A stretch of DNA of 64,000 nucleotides from positions 19,659,749 to 19,723,748 of the forward strand of contig NC_133237.1 in the NCBI RefSeq assembly GCF_040436345.1, read 5' to 3'. The notes below the pieces were generated by a model. It was not told where the DNA came from. It saw only the letters and a list, made by a program, of their open reading frames with translations, and searched no databases. Shown here piece by piece: positions 49,223 to 64,000 of this stretch (positions are counted from its first letter, which is position 1; every line of letters begins with the position of its first letter). The stretch is from Pagrus major. Its lineage: Eukaryota; Chordata; Actinopteri; Spariformes; Sparidae. Made by a program: the position numbers and the translations under genes.

Positions 49223-50165
49223 CTTGTAGAGAACTGAAAGAAGGGTCATGAGTTTATGACAAGTCATATTTAGTGGGTTTCAGTTATTAGTACAGGAAAT
49301 ATATGAATATGAGCCAACAAGAGCACACAAAGATAAAAGTTAAGTTAATAGCGAAACAAGCCTTCACTAATGTGGAGGGATGGTACATTATCAATCATTT
49401 CAAATGGCCATTTTCCCTGTTTTCTGCTTTGGTGGTCTTTAATGACATTTGCTGACAGCTTGGTTGCCCAAACAACCAAAATATTATCAAAATGCAACCA
49501 GATCATTTGCAATTCGCAGAAGTGGATATTTCTAGATAAAGGTAAATTGTGTGACAAATCAGCAGTATAATTATGTAGTGAGGCTGTAATACCTAACCAA
49601 ACAAAAAGTGTTGTTGTGTGAGTCTGTGTGCAACAATGAAACGTTTTAATGTTAGAATTAGGCTTTGGTTGTTTTACAAAAGCCGGTGATAACTAACACT
49701 AGCTAACCAGTTAACAGTATCACCATTACAGTCAATGCTAACTAGCTAGCATAACACGCACCACCAGAGTTTAGTACGCTATTTATCGAGCTTACGGACG
49801 CTTTCCACCGGCAAAAAGTCAGACTAACATTAAGCTTAAGCGAGAAGTTTTCGGGGACTTTAAACTGCGCTGTTTATTATGTAAGCGATGCTATTAGTGA
49901 GTCGAAAACTAGCATGCTAGCCGGCTACACAGTGATGAAATGAATGACTTTGAGGCGACGTTTCAGTTACGTTGATGCTTGGCGCTTTAGCTAACGATAT
50001 CTTACAGTACTAAACTCTGACTTACAGGCTGCAAACTCCACTTACCTGTATTCTGTTGGTATGCAGTCAGCGAATATTACTTTCACAGCACGATAAAAGT
50101 TGGGTTTGTATTCAGAAGATAAATAATTTCCCAAATAGCGCCATGCGCATGAGATACTACTTCCG
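49223..50165 (-). promoter_or_regulatory. eftud2: eftud2 5'UTR, first intron and promoter
   Basis: Exon 2 carries only 11 nt of 5'UTR before the ATG (acceptor AG at 49235-49234). A noncoding first exon ends at 50046 with a good donor (ACAG/GTAAG). Upstream on the minus strand is CCGGAAGTAG (near 50157-50166), an ETS-family core, and 'ATGCGCATGG' (50141-50150), which resembles an NRF1 half-site. Both are typical of TATA-less housekeeping promoters. Transcription probably starts between about 50100 and 50150; the exact start is not shown. Confidence 0.65.
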
Positions 50166-50229
50166 GCTTTCTTCTTCTATTGACCTGAGTGCGGTGAGAA
50201 CGCGACGTTTTGCTCACTATCGCCCCCAT

Positions 50230-52380
50230 ACAAGAGGCAACAGGCGGTACTGACCTTTCATAAGAGCCTCTCACCTGTCAAAGCTCAAATCTCACTCAAC
50301 ACCCTGAATTACGTTACATCAGCTATCAACCAGACATTACTACATTATTATATATTATATATCCTCGAAATCTAATGTACAGATATATGTGTCTATTTCA
50401 GAAAGTGGTATTATTTTGGACTTGGCAAACCCCGAGTAAAGTTGTTGGGGTTATAATAATGCCATAAAATGAATACATTTGAATAATTAAGGAAATTAAT
50501 GAGGAAATATAATGAATGTTAAATAACTGCATGGGTATAAGTCAATGTGGAAATATAAAGAAAATATGTGTAATATAGTAACATATGTCTTCAGATTGGA
50601 CTGTTAATTTATTTCTGTATATAACTATTTGTATATATCAAAAAATATGTATTTATGTTTGCATATAAGTTCTTAATTTTATTCATAAATATTGATTATC
50701 ATCCTTTTATTTTTGCTTTTTCTTTTCCCTAGTGCTTTTGCTATCCCTCAAAGGTCCAAGTTGTAAACCAGCGTTAATAAGTCAACCGTAAAACAACATG
50801 TTTCACAAGACAGTGTCCTACATGAAAGTCAAAAGCAACAGAGACAAGAAAAAAGCAGTATGGAAAAAAAGGACAAATGAAGCGATAAAAATCAATAGAT
50901 TAAAAAAAACTTTCCTTTTTCCCCCTTTTTTTTTTATTTATTCTTCTTCCTCCACGTGGATTTTCTTTTTTTTTATTTATTCCTAATTAAAAGACTCCTG
51001 TGACTCCATAGAATTTCTTCCTGCATTCAACATAACTAAATGACAAATAAAAACTTCAAATTAGGGCAAAATATTATATTATTATAGATGTGGATAAACA
51101 CATTGACTCAGCCAAGGCGCACACAACAGTATTGTTTAAAATAGACAGAGCTGTCGTTACGCACTGTGACCACTGGAGGGCGTTGGACACCCACTCATGA
51201 CGATACACTCACGACGTCCATGAACTCCAGGTTTGAATAGATGTACCTGACAAATAAAGCCTGTGTGTGTGATTTTGTTTGCTTAGTGAACAAGACAGCT
51301 AATAACTAAATAAAAACTCAAGTGTCCACCCACATTAGGCCTGTATGGATCTGTATAATAGATTATAATGGACATTTAACTCACATTTAAGTGAGTTCAA
51401 CCAGGCTAAGTGATCCCTATATGCTACAACTTCACATGACAAATTTAATGTTAGTTACACACAATAAATTATATAAATATATGCATAATAAAGATACTCA
51501 GGTGTTACAGTTTTGTAGGTGCAGAAACTTACATATTAGAATTGATGATAAATACTAAAAATACTAATTTAGTCTAATTTCAATGAACTGTTGAACTCCA
51601 ATATGTGGAAAACTTCTGGCTTTATGACTTGTGCAGGACTGATATATAGCAGTTTTAATAATAGGTGTGCTATAAGGACTATATTTGCTTAAACATTCAT
51701 AGTGATGCAGAGTGTTTGTAAAAGTAATGATGTTCAGACATACAATGTGGCCTTTTTATGGCACGTGTACATGGATATTATCAGGAGGATGGTTAATAAT
51801 TATCTCACGTGCATGTTGATGAGGTTTGATGATAAAGTCAGACACTGACAGAGTTTCAGTTGATGGCTTTATTCCTGCTGGTGTTAATATTTCCTTCAGT
51901 GGGCCTGGCCCACACAGTAAAGACACAACAGACTCATACACAAGTCACACAGATAAACAACATACATTTGTAAATAAGACATATTCTCTGACAAGCATCT
52001 TGACACAGATCTGCTGGTATCAGACGGCAGTGTTACTCTGATTTTCATCTTTAGAGATTATAATTTAAATATTTCATATATTTTAAAAATGCTGTTTAGA
52101 AGAAAACACACTTATAATTGTTATACAAGAGCAACCAGTCACATTTCTTATATATTGCTTTTGAATTACTCACAGATTTCCCACAGTTCAAAGCAACACA
52201 TGACCCATTAAAGGATATTTATTATGCAAATGCCCTCAAACTTTAAAGTTATATCCTCATTTTTTAAAAACAAGCACCGAATTTGTTATTGAGACAGTGG
52301 CAGATCTCCACAATCATTAACCTGGGCCTCTCTCTGAGAGTGACCTCTGGTACTGAGGCTGGACACCAGATAGACACACG
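50230..52380. other. eftud2-phospho1 intergenic region
   Basis: AT-rich sequence with T-tracts (50700-50990) and no recognisable gene. The two flanking genes are both on the minus strand, so this contains the eftud2 upstream flank and the phospho1 downstream flank. Confidence 0.5.
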
Positions 52381-52408
52381 TATTTATTTTTACTAACAGT
52401 ACAGATGA

Positions 52409-52414
52409 TTTATT
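52409..52414 (-). terminator. phospho1: Candidate poly(A) signal of phospho1
   Basis: AATAAA on the minus strand about 90 nt after the phospho1 stop; a second AATAAA follows at 52383-52388. Either gives a short 3'UTR. A longer 3'UTR using a more distal signal is possible. Confidence 0.5.
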
Positions 52415-52501
52415 GCCTTGAACATTAGTTTCTGGGACTATTTCACCTGAGAATATAATATAAAAAGTGTCAACTGGCCCTTTAACCGCCTGCCTCCCTG
52501 T

Positions 52502-53356
52502 CTACTCCACCACCAGCTTCCTCAGCCTCTGCACCACGTCCTCCGCGGTGGCCCACGGGACCGTGACCGCCTTGAATTCCCCGGGCATGGCTTCGTGGGT
52601 CTCCGTGATCAGCCGGTGCATGGGGAAGTCCCGCCGCGGGAACGCCACGTCCCGGGCTCCGAGGGAGAGCGCCGGGCAGAAGTCGTTGGCTCCGTCCCCG
52701 ACGTAGAAGAGCCTCTGGTAGGGGCGGCCCCTCTCCTGCGTCCTGCGGGCCACGTACTCCCTGACCACCACCTGCTTGCACATGTTGTCCGGGCACCGCT
52801 GGCAGTCGTGGGAGTGGAAGGGCCGCATCACCAGCCGGCCGTCTCTGTTGAAGGTGGCCGGGTTGGTGAAGATCCGGTGGAAGAGCTGACGGGCCCCTGC
52901 GCGCCGGAGCCAGGACTCGATGAAGAAGGTGTTGGCGTCGGACAGCAGCACCACCTCAAAGTCCGTCTGGGGCCGGGTGCGGAGGAACTGGAAGAGGGTG
53001 ACCATGCCGGGGGTGGCGGGTAGCTTCTCCATCACGTTGCGGATGTCGCTCTCGGTGACGCCCTGCTCCGCCAGGTAGGCCAGGACGCGCTGCATGTACT
53101 CGTTGTAGCGGCCCGGCTGGTAGGTGTCCTTCAGCCAGGCCGGCAGGTGCTGACCCGGGGCGGTCTGCACCACCATGTCGTCGCTGGTTTCATCCACGAT
53201 GGTCTCATCGAAGTCGAAGAAGATGAGGAAGCGCTTGTCGTTGGGGATGTGAGCAGACTGGGAGGCCATGATCTCTGAGCGTCTGGACCTGGCGGGCTCC
53301 CCCTCTCCTGGGGGATTGGGTGGGACATAACAGCAGTTGAAGAATGAATCCGCCAT
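52502..53356 (-). CDS. phospho1: Phosphoethanolamine/phosphocholine phosphatase PHOSPHO1
   Basis: PHOSPHO1 is a HAD-superfamily phosphatase that hydrolyses phosphocholine and phosphoethanolamine in matrix vesicles of cartilage and bone, releasing phosphate for mineralisation. The 284-aa frame shows motif I DFDETIVDE (D48 and D50, the nucleophile and acid/base pair), motif II LLSDANT (S139), a conserved Cys-rich patch CQRCPDNMCK (185-194, with K194 as likely motif III) and motif IV YVGDGANDFCP (D221, D225). PMHRLI near the C-terminus is also conserved. The coding part is in one exon. Met1 has an in-frame TAG three codons upstream; Met30 (MASQSAHIPNDKRF) aligns with the start of the human short form, so the true N-terminus is uncertain. 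The exon is much richer in G/C at third positions than eftud2. Confidence 0.95.
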   Translation of the reverse strand: MADSFFNCCYVPPNPPGEGEPARSRRSEIMASQSAHIPNDKRFLIFFDFDETIVDETSDDMVVQTAPGQHLPAWLKDTYQPGRYNEYMQRVLAYLAEQGVTESDIRNVMEKLPATPGMVTLFQFLRTRPQTDFEVVLLSDANTFFIESWLRRAGARQLFHRIFTNPATFNRDGRLVMRPFHSHDCQRCPDNMCKQVVVREYVARRTQERGRPYQRLFYVGDGANDFCPALSLGARDVAFPRRDFPMHRLITETHEAMPGEFKAVTVPWATAEDVVQRLRKLVVE

Positions 53357-53483
53357 GATTGACTATGCCACACTTCTTACTTTTGCCGAGTGGCATCAAA
53401 AATTCTCCACTTTTGCTCTCCCACTCTCCAGCATCCCACGCAAGGCAGGCCACAGTAAGGTGGAGGCTACCGAGGCTGGCTTT
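53357..53483 (-). other. phospho1: Probable phospho1 5'UTR part of the coding exon
   Basis: On the minus strand a pyrimidine-rich tract ending TTTCCCAG gives a plausible acceptor at 53485-53484, followed by 127 nt to Met1. A second acceptor-like site (CCCAATCCCCCAG/GAG) lies inside the frame between Met1 and Met30. The choice cannot be made without transcript data. Confidence 0.4.
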
Positions 53484-54237
53484 CTGGGAAACATCAGCGC
53501 ATATAGACGAGGGATGGAGGTAAACACAGAATCAGATATAAAGCAGGATAAACATAATAATCTAATATCATATAGATTTGGAAAAGGTGCAAAAGAAAGG
53601 AGAGAGAAACAGCCAAGCCAGCAGCTCTTTCAAACCAGAAGAGGCAGCATCCACCAACGCGCTGAAGCATTTTCTACAAAATAGGCAAGTAGTGAGGAAG
53701 AGGAGGTGGAGGTCATCCTGCTGGAGCAGAAGCGAGCATCAGGCCACGTTACAGCCCGAGCTCTGCATGCAGACATCCACACCGCACCGCATCACACCGC
53801 ACCAACAAGCAAGACCAGTTGCTGCCTGCATACCTTTGACTGTAGGTGATGTCAGCAGTGGATGTCTGCTGTCCTCACAGGGTTCCTGATCCCTGCGTAA
53901 AAGAAAAAAAACAATGAAAAATCTCATCCGACATGGTGCTGCAAAGTCAAGACGACCCAATAATTTAAAAATGATCACAATCAAGGTCAGCTGAGAAACC
54001 TCCAGGTAAATCCTCCAAGAAGAAAGATGCCTGACTCTGTTCCTGACTTTCACAAATGTGATTCATTTTGGGGAAAAACATCCAAACACTGAAAAAATCC
54101 AGAGAGAACTTGTCAGCCTGCCAACTTTATCTGCCGGCTCATCTAACCTACTTTCTGAGAGCCCACCCGCGTGAAATCCATTTATAAGACCCTCACATGT
54201 GGACTGAAATCTTTATAAAAGAAAAAAAACACCTTAC

Positions 54238-54420
54238 TGTGTCGCCGGCGGTGGTTCCGACCCGGTCCGGTCTGAAGGAGATCCGCGGCAGAGTTTCGCC
54301 GGTCGGCCGGTGGGACGCGCACTTTTATGTGACAGCCAGAACCACCGGAGCCGCTGAAGACGTGACCGCGCCTACAGGTCCGCCCAGTTAATGGCAGCCT
54401 ACCGAGCGCGTTCACGACAG
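54238..54420 (-). promoter_or_regulatory. phospho1: Candidate phospho1 promoter and noncoding first exon
   Basis: A GC- and CpG-rich segment carries ACATAAAAGT (54321-54330), a TATA-like box on the minus strand. About 30 bp downstream would lie a start near 54295. A donor-like CACA/GTAAGG follows at 54238/54237. Together this fits a short untranslated exon spliced to 53483. This is inference from signals only. Confidence 0.4.
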
Positions 54421-54925
54421 GGGGAGAGAGGGGGCACTGTGTGGGAGGAGAGGAGAGGAAGGAAAGCAGAAGGAGCGACGAGTAAATACTCTGTTTCCTG
54501 AGTGTGTCCGCAGCGCTGTGTGCGTCCTGCAAGTGAATGTGTCAGTTTGTACTACAAGTTAATGATCTGTGTCTCCGGGCAGATTACAAACTCACACATG
54601 CTGTGGTCAATCTGCAAAAAGGTGAGAGACACTGTGGAGAATAAACACTTCTGGCTTTAACAGCCCAGAAAAGAGCAAGGTGCAACCTGGATCTGAGGGA
54701 GAGAAAACAGAACACAGGCCACTTCAGGAAGTCACAGGAAAACATCGGAATAATCCAGACTAATTCAGCTGCCCCGATTCAGAAGATTTCCTGCGGCTCC
54801 AGAGAATTAAAGGTGCTTTGGGATGGCCACAGTGGCAGTTTTTGTTGAGTTGGGAATGAGACTGAGAAATCAACTTTTCTTACAAACAGCACCTTTAAAA
54901 CTGTGTATAAAAAAAGAATAGTTTC

Positions 54926-55466
54926 AAAGGAAAAGGTCCCCCAAACAATGAAACTTCAGTCATTATCAGCTCGCCCTCACGCTGATGGAAAGTCAGGGGA
55001 AGATTCGTAGTCCACAAAACATTTCTGGAGCTTCACAGCAAAACAGCGTCGCAGCATTCTCCTAAACAACTGAAGTAGATGGGGACTCGTTTTAAAATGT
55101 AAAAAAATACAACCCATAAAATGGCTCCGTGCAACTTATCCAATGAAATCAAAGTCCCTGGAGACCCTGAGATCCCACACTGACTTGTGCGCCCACTTCA
55201 GACAGGATGTCAGCCAAGCTTAGCAGCTACAGCGAAGATTTTGTCTTTAAAAAGGGTGAAAATAAAGTGTTTTCAAATCAAATTTGGATCTTGGGGCTTC
55301 AAGGGACTTCTTTAGACAAGTCCCATCTACTTCAGTTGTTTATGAGGACGCTGCATTGCTGTGAAGCTCCAGAAATGTTTCCAAACTACAAAACCTCCTC
55401 CGACTGGAATCAGCACGGGGTTGAGTAGCGACCGAGTCCTTCATTTTTGAGCGAACTTGCCCTTTA
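54926..55466. mobile_element. Foldback (long inverted repeat) nonautonomous element
   Basis: The left arm (about 55017-55084, with 'tttctggagcttcacagcaa', 'cagcgtcgcagc' and 'aacaactgaagtagatgggg') is repeated inverted at about 55320-55381. The outer ends are related inverted sequences rich in 'aaaggaaaaggtcccccaaa' and, complemented on the right, 'aaagggcaagttcgctcaaa'. The centre differs between the arms. There is no coding capacity. From memory it matches a common teleost foldback/MITE type found between genes. Confidence 0.7.
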
Positions 55467-57000
55467 AGTGCTTATTACTGTCCTGACTAACTAAATTGAG
55501 GGCAAACAACGCCCCTGTTCAACACGATAAGGATTTGGGTCAGTATATTGGAAAAACACTCACTCTCGAGCTGCACTTGACCTCTGACCTCTTTTGTAAG
55601 GGAGCACAAAGCTGCGTCGAATCTGAAAGGCTGATTGGAATAAAATGAATGAAGCATAACAAAAGTGAGCCACCATTTTACATCTGAACCATGTGTTGTT
55701 TCCATTTATTGACTACAGTGACACATTAGCGTCGCAGCGAGGGAGGTTTTATCTAGACCGCAGTCCTGTGAGAGAAACAAGCAAATACACAGTGATTAAT
55801 GAACGTGAACGTTCGCCTGATAAACACGACATGAAGCCCTCCTCTCCTTATCTGCCTGCTGACAGACGCCTCCCTCCTCTACGCCACAAGGCGTAATGAC
55901 TAACAGCTGGGGTGGCTGACTATTTTCAAACCCAAATGGGAATGGAGATGTACAGACGGTGTGTTATTATCTCCTCTGCTCGTGAAGTGAGCCTCGCTAC
56001 CTGACCACCCACTCACCATCAGTGAGTCACTCACACTTTTCTCTACCCGTCGGCCCGCTCTGCTACCTTATAGGTTTGTGTGACTCATTTGTGCGCCACT
56101 TAAAACCACCTATGGTGATGGAGGGCACACATCTGAGCTTTTTAGGAGGTATTCTAGCAAGAGTACACGTCTTAATGTGCCCTTAGAGGAGGCACGTGCT
56201 GTTAATGGATGAACAAAGCTGGTTGAGTTGGAGAAACAGATGACAGTCTTTACATAATCCAGATTTCACTTATGATATTTAATTGGTATAAGCAGGTAAT
56301 GACACCTTGTCTGTAATACAACTGCTTCTCTAGGGGTTTAGATGAAAAGACTGTAGCTGTATGTTACCCAACTGGAGACTCCCTGCCTGAGGTCACTGAT
56401 GGCCAAAGTCTCTGGCAAGTGAATACAATGCAACCTACTGGAAAGCTCTTTCAGCAAACACACTCTTTTTAAAAAGACTTGCTAAAAGAAATGTTTTTTT
56501 GCATGTAATGGGTCACTTGGAAAGAAAAGGAAGTGGTCACGAAGAAGAGGACCTCGTCAAATAGAAAAACAAATAAATCAGCTGCTGAATGTGCAGTGTC
56601 ATGTGTAGCCAGCAGATGTTTTTTTATGCCAAGAACCCTGTGACCCCGAAATAGTAAAATAACAGTACTAAAGCTAATCGAGTCCGTGCAGTTGCAGCAG
56701 TCAGCTGGAATTTAAGCTTTTCAGCAAAGCCCTGGTGTGAAAGTTAAAGCTGAACCCACTGACCTGCTACCAGGAGCATGTTGTGCACAGTCCTTATTGT
56801 TCTAGGTTTCATGTGTATTCACCTGTCCTTGTTGAGGTTGGAACAGTAAACTCGCAGCATTTGAAGATAAAAGGAGGCTCACAAATATGTGATAATCATG
56901 GCTACTTGTTTTTACTTCTCAAAGTTAGCAGTCAGTTAAATGTACATTATCAAAAAAGGCCCAACTTTTTCACTTCTCCCCAATCTCCAGATAACATACA
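55467..57000. other. phospho1-znf652 intergenic sequence
   Basis: No gene is recognised. The right limit is arbitrary because the 3' end of znf652 is not resolved. 55705-55710 holds a minus-strand AATAAA that could in principle serve a very long znf652 transcript. Confidence 0.4.
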
Positions 57001-59757
57001 AAAAAAGGACAAACCAGGACATTATAAAGCTGCACATTTTGTACCAGATACAATAATAAAATACGCAATGCTACATTAAGTGGTTAAAAATACAAAGGGG
57101 AAAGTATATTGATTTTTTTTAAAACATCTTTAAAGAACATACAATGTTATTTTTCTTAACTAGCCAAGAATTTTAGTAGAAAGTGCATTCTATATAACAA
57201 AGAAAGGAGGAGGAGAATCATTCAGCAAACCGAAAGACAGAACAGGACATGACAGAGAGGAAAAACTCCATGAAGAGACAGAACAGAAGAATGTATTTCA
57301 GACATAGCTTGGAGGGGCTAGCGGAAAGTCGCCAAAGCAGGAGGGAGCATCGCTTTTCACTTTGAGAGGAGGTCCATTTTGGAGCATAAGTGTATTTCTT
57401 TGAAAAAATAGGAAATTAAATTTATGCACTAAAGAAATGTCCTGTGTTTGCTATGGTCCCTTCCACACTAACCCGCCTCCACCCGGGATTCTCCTCCTTT
57501 CCTTGCCTAAAAACATCCACTCGAAGTAATCACCTCCATCCTTTCCCATGCAGCCGTAACTGCACTCTGTTCCACAATGCATTGTCAGTCCCTCCCTTCC
57601 CTGTGCCTCACCCACGCAGCAGTAAAGTGCAGAGAATACACACAAATGAAAAGGCTTTAAAAAAAAAAAAAGACACAAGACAAAGATCCATACTGCAAAA
57701 TGCTGAAGCACAGCAGTGAACCCGAAGGGGCAGGATGATAAGCAAATAATGCAGCGTTATTAAGACCCACAGAAATGTCAGGATAATGCAGGTCCCAAAT
57801 AAAAAAAAATAAAAAAACAGGGCATCCTAAACTACTGAGCTTAACCACTTCAGACTAAATTCTGCTCATGTTAAATTTACTGCTATTGTCCATCTCAGGT
57901 ATCCCCAAATACACATAAATTGGGGCACACTGTGTAAAAGCAGCTTTTGATGCAAGAGCACTGGGGACGAAACTAAAGCATGCTCACATACATACGCTCG
58001 CTCGCTCGCGCTCTCTCTCTCTCTCTCACACTCTCACACACACACACACACACACTCAAATCCCAAAGTTGCTCCAACACACACATCTGATAACCCTCAG
58101 ACTGGGTGAAAGGTTATCGAAATTCATGCCAAACATCTTTTAAACATTCTCACCATCGGCTATTACATTAATAAATGTAATTTCTAGCGCGGACTTGCTC
58201 ACATGTATGCTTATCTATACAAGAATTCATAGTATTGGAGATTGTATGACCACTGCCTTTCATCCTGACATTTCCCCCATCATGTGCTAACAGCAGTATA
58301 TCTACACTGCAGAACCATTCATTAGCTTAAAACTGAGCAAATTATCAGAGAACATTATAAACAACAACATATGAATGACTCATCGGCCATCATTCTGCGT
58401 AGGCAACATTCAACAGGTTTAGACACGCGTTTGCCTGTGTTGATCAAAGTATGTCAGTATGATGGCAGTCAAAAAACAGACTTTTACATTACAAGAACGC
58501 CCCACACCAAACCGTGGAATATAGGCTGAGAGGAATATGCATAATTGCGTGTTAAGAACTGTGATGAAAAAGGTCCCAGGCGTGTATGTATACTGTGTGT
58601 GTCAAATGACCTTTAACATGGTAACCCGTATCATTTAGACAGCAGCGAAAGGAAGGTGGGGTAAATCCTGATGGGGCCATGTGTGTGACCCCTCACAGTG
58701 GCAGTATTTGACAGTCGTCTGTTATCTGAAAGCATCTGTTGACCAACAGTACTGAAAGCTGAGGTTGCACTGATCACAGTGAGTAAATCAGTGATCATAT
58801 GGTCTTGTGTGCGTGTGCTTGAGTAAATGTGAGGGTGTTTGTGTGTGTGCCTACGGCATGTCCTGCATAACTTGAGTTCTTCATCGTAAAATATCTAACC
58901 AAACCTCAAAGACCTGTTCTGTATGACATAATACATTGTTATTCTGAACATCAAATGGAAAATCTAAAATAAGAAATATATTATGTACTGGAATGGACAG
59001 CACCATTTAACCATGATATGAATCTAGACTGATGTCTGGATCCATCGAAAACCAATTACAAAACCTGTTTTCCAATGTCCTTTACAAAAGTTCCTGTCTG
59101 CATTCTTACTGTTATCTATGGCACTGCATCTTAGACTACTGCTGTTGCCATTTTGACGTAAAGCCTCAGCCTTGGGACAGAGAAAGATTCAACATTCATT
59201 TTATATTTCTGTGGGGCTGAGGCTCTGCAGTACAACTATGACAGGTTGAGTATTGCTATGGGGAGGACCTGCGCAGAAAACAAAAGTCCTGACTGATGTG
59301 CAACAATGAGTCAACTTGACACAAAGAGGAAAGTTCAATGACACTGATCTTTGATGATCCATGAAGCCCAGGTAATACATATGTTGACTTCCATCAGCAG
59401 CTTTTGATGAAAATGAGATACTGAACACCCATCAATGTACAGCTAGAGAACTCACACTGATCGTTTTGTGTAGATTTCCTACGAAAATGTTCAAGAAAAA
59501 AAAATCTAGAGGTTGTAAAATCTTTGTCAGTTGACCGGGGTAATTAAGTAGGGGTCTTGATCAAATAACATGTGCACTGAAGGTGTATCAGTCTGAGTTA
59601 CACACACACACACAAATGTGTGTTTGTTTAGCTTGACTGTTTGAGAGGCGCACCCTTACATCAGGGGGCCAGCAACTGAGAGACTGAGGCAGGACTATGA
59701 GAAGAAGAGGAGGAACAAGGCGCAGTTTGGTGTGGGCCTGCAGAGCTGGAGCACAGT
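57001..59757 (-). other. znf652: Probable znf652 3'UTR
   Basis: This is sequence downstream of the znf652 stop, without other gene signals. As I recall, vertebrate ZNF652 transcripts carry 3'UTRs of several kilobases. No canonical AATAAA on the minus strand was found between 57001 and 59757, so the end is uncertain and may use a variant signal or lie further left. It includes the simple repeats at 57996-58064. Confidence 0.4.
57996..58064 (+). repeat. Compound (GCTC)n(CT)n(CA)n microsatellite
   Basis: GCTC repeats are followed by about 9 CT and about 12 CA units with short interruptions. Confidence 0.9.

Positions 59758-64000
<4,243 letters not shown>

Noticed and set aside
52595-53023. Plus-strand open frame antisense to phospho1
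   Set aside because: Shadow of the GC-rich coding exon; Gly/Glu/Val/Arg-rich translation without family resemblance.

Overview
This window is vertebrate nuclear DNA, almost certainly from a spiny-rayed (percomorph) teleost fish. The reasons are split GT-AG genes whose proteins closely match vertebrate EFTUD2, PHOSPHO1 and ZNF652, long (TG)n and other microsatellites, a tRNA-derived SINE of a type common in fish, and many degenerate interspersed repeats of familiar teleost families. No bacterial or viral gene system was found, and no retrovirus-like element was recognised.

Layout. Positions 1-3.2 kb hold a tandem array of tRNA-Cys(GCA) genes. Three copies are intact (94, 928, 2577), four are decayed copies or fragments, and they sit in duplicated units of about 0.37-0.83 kb. 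A better-formed solitary tRNA-Cys lies at 8391. From 8.5 to 36.1 kb I recognise no gene. That stretch holds a 0.74-kb inverted-terminal-repeat element, two SINE copies, an inverted pair of one repeat 11 kb apart, and a 1.9-kb cluster of degenerate repeat units at 26.9-28.8 kb; the rest is unassigned sequence.

From 36.1 kb to the right edge lie three protein genes, all on the minus strand. eftud2 (U5 snRNP GTPase, 971 aa) was reconstructed in full as 27 coding exons plus one noncoding first exon; its stop is at 36486, its ATG at 49222 and its promoter near 50.1 kb. phospho1 (phosphoethanolamine/phosphocholine phosphatase of mineralising tissue) has one GC-rich coding exon at 52502-53356 and a possible GC-rich promoter and first exon near 54.3 kb. 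znf652 (C2H2 zinc-finger repressor) contributes its last two exons (62762-62906 and 59758-60380) and 3'UTR; the rest of that gene lies beyond position 64000. A foldback element at about 54.9-55.5 kb separates phospho1 from znf652.

The three protein genes do not form a pathway. They are independently expressed neighbours: splicing, bone/cartilage mineralisation and transcriptional repression. Exon borders were worked out by hand from reading frames and GT/AG sites and checked by exact codon counts. Repeat family names are given from memory of common teleost repeats and carry lower confidence.
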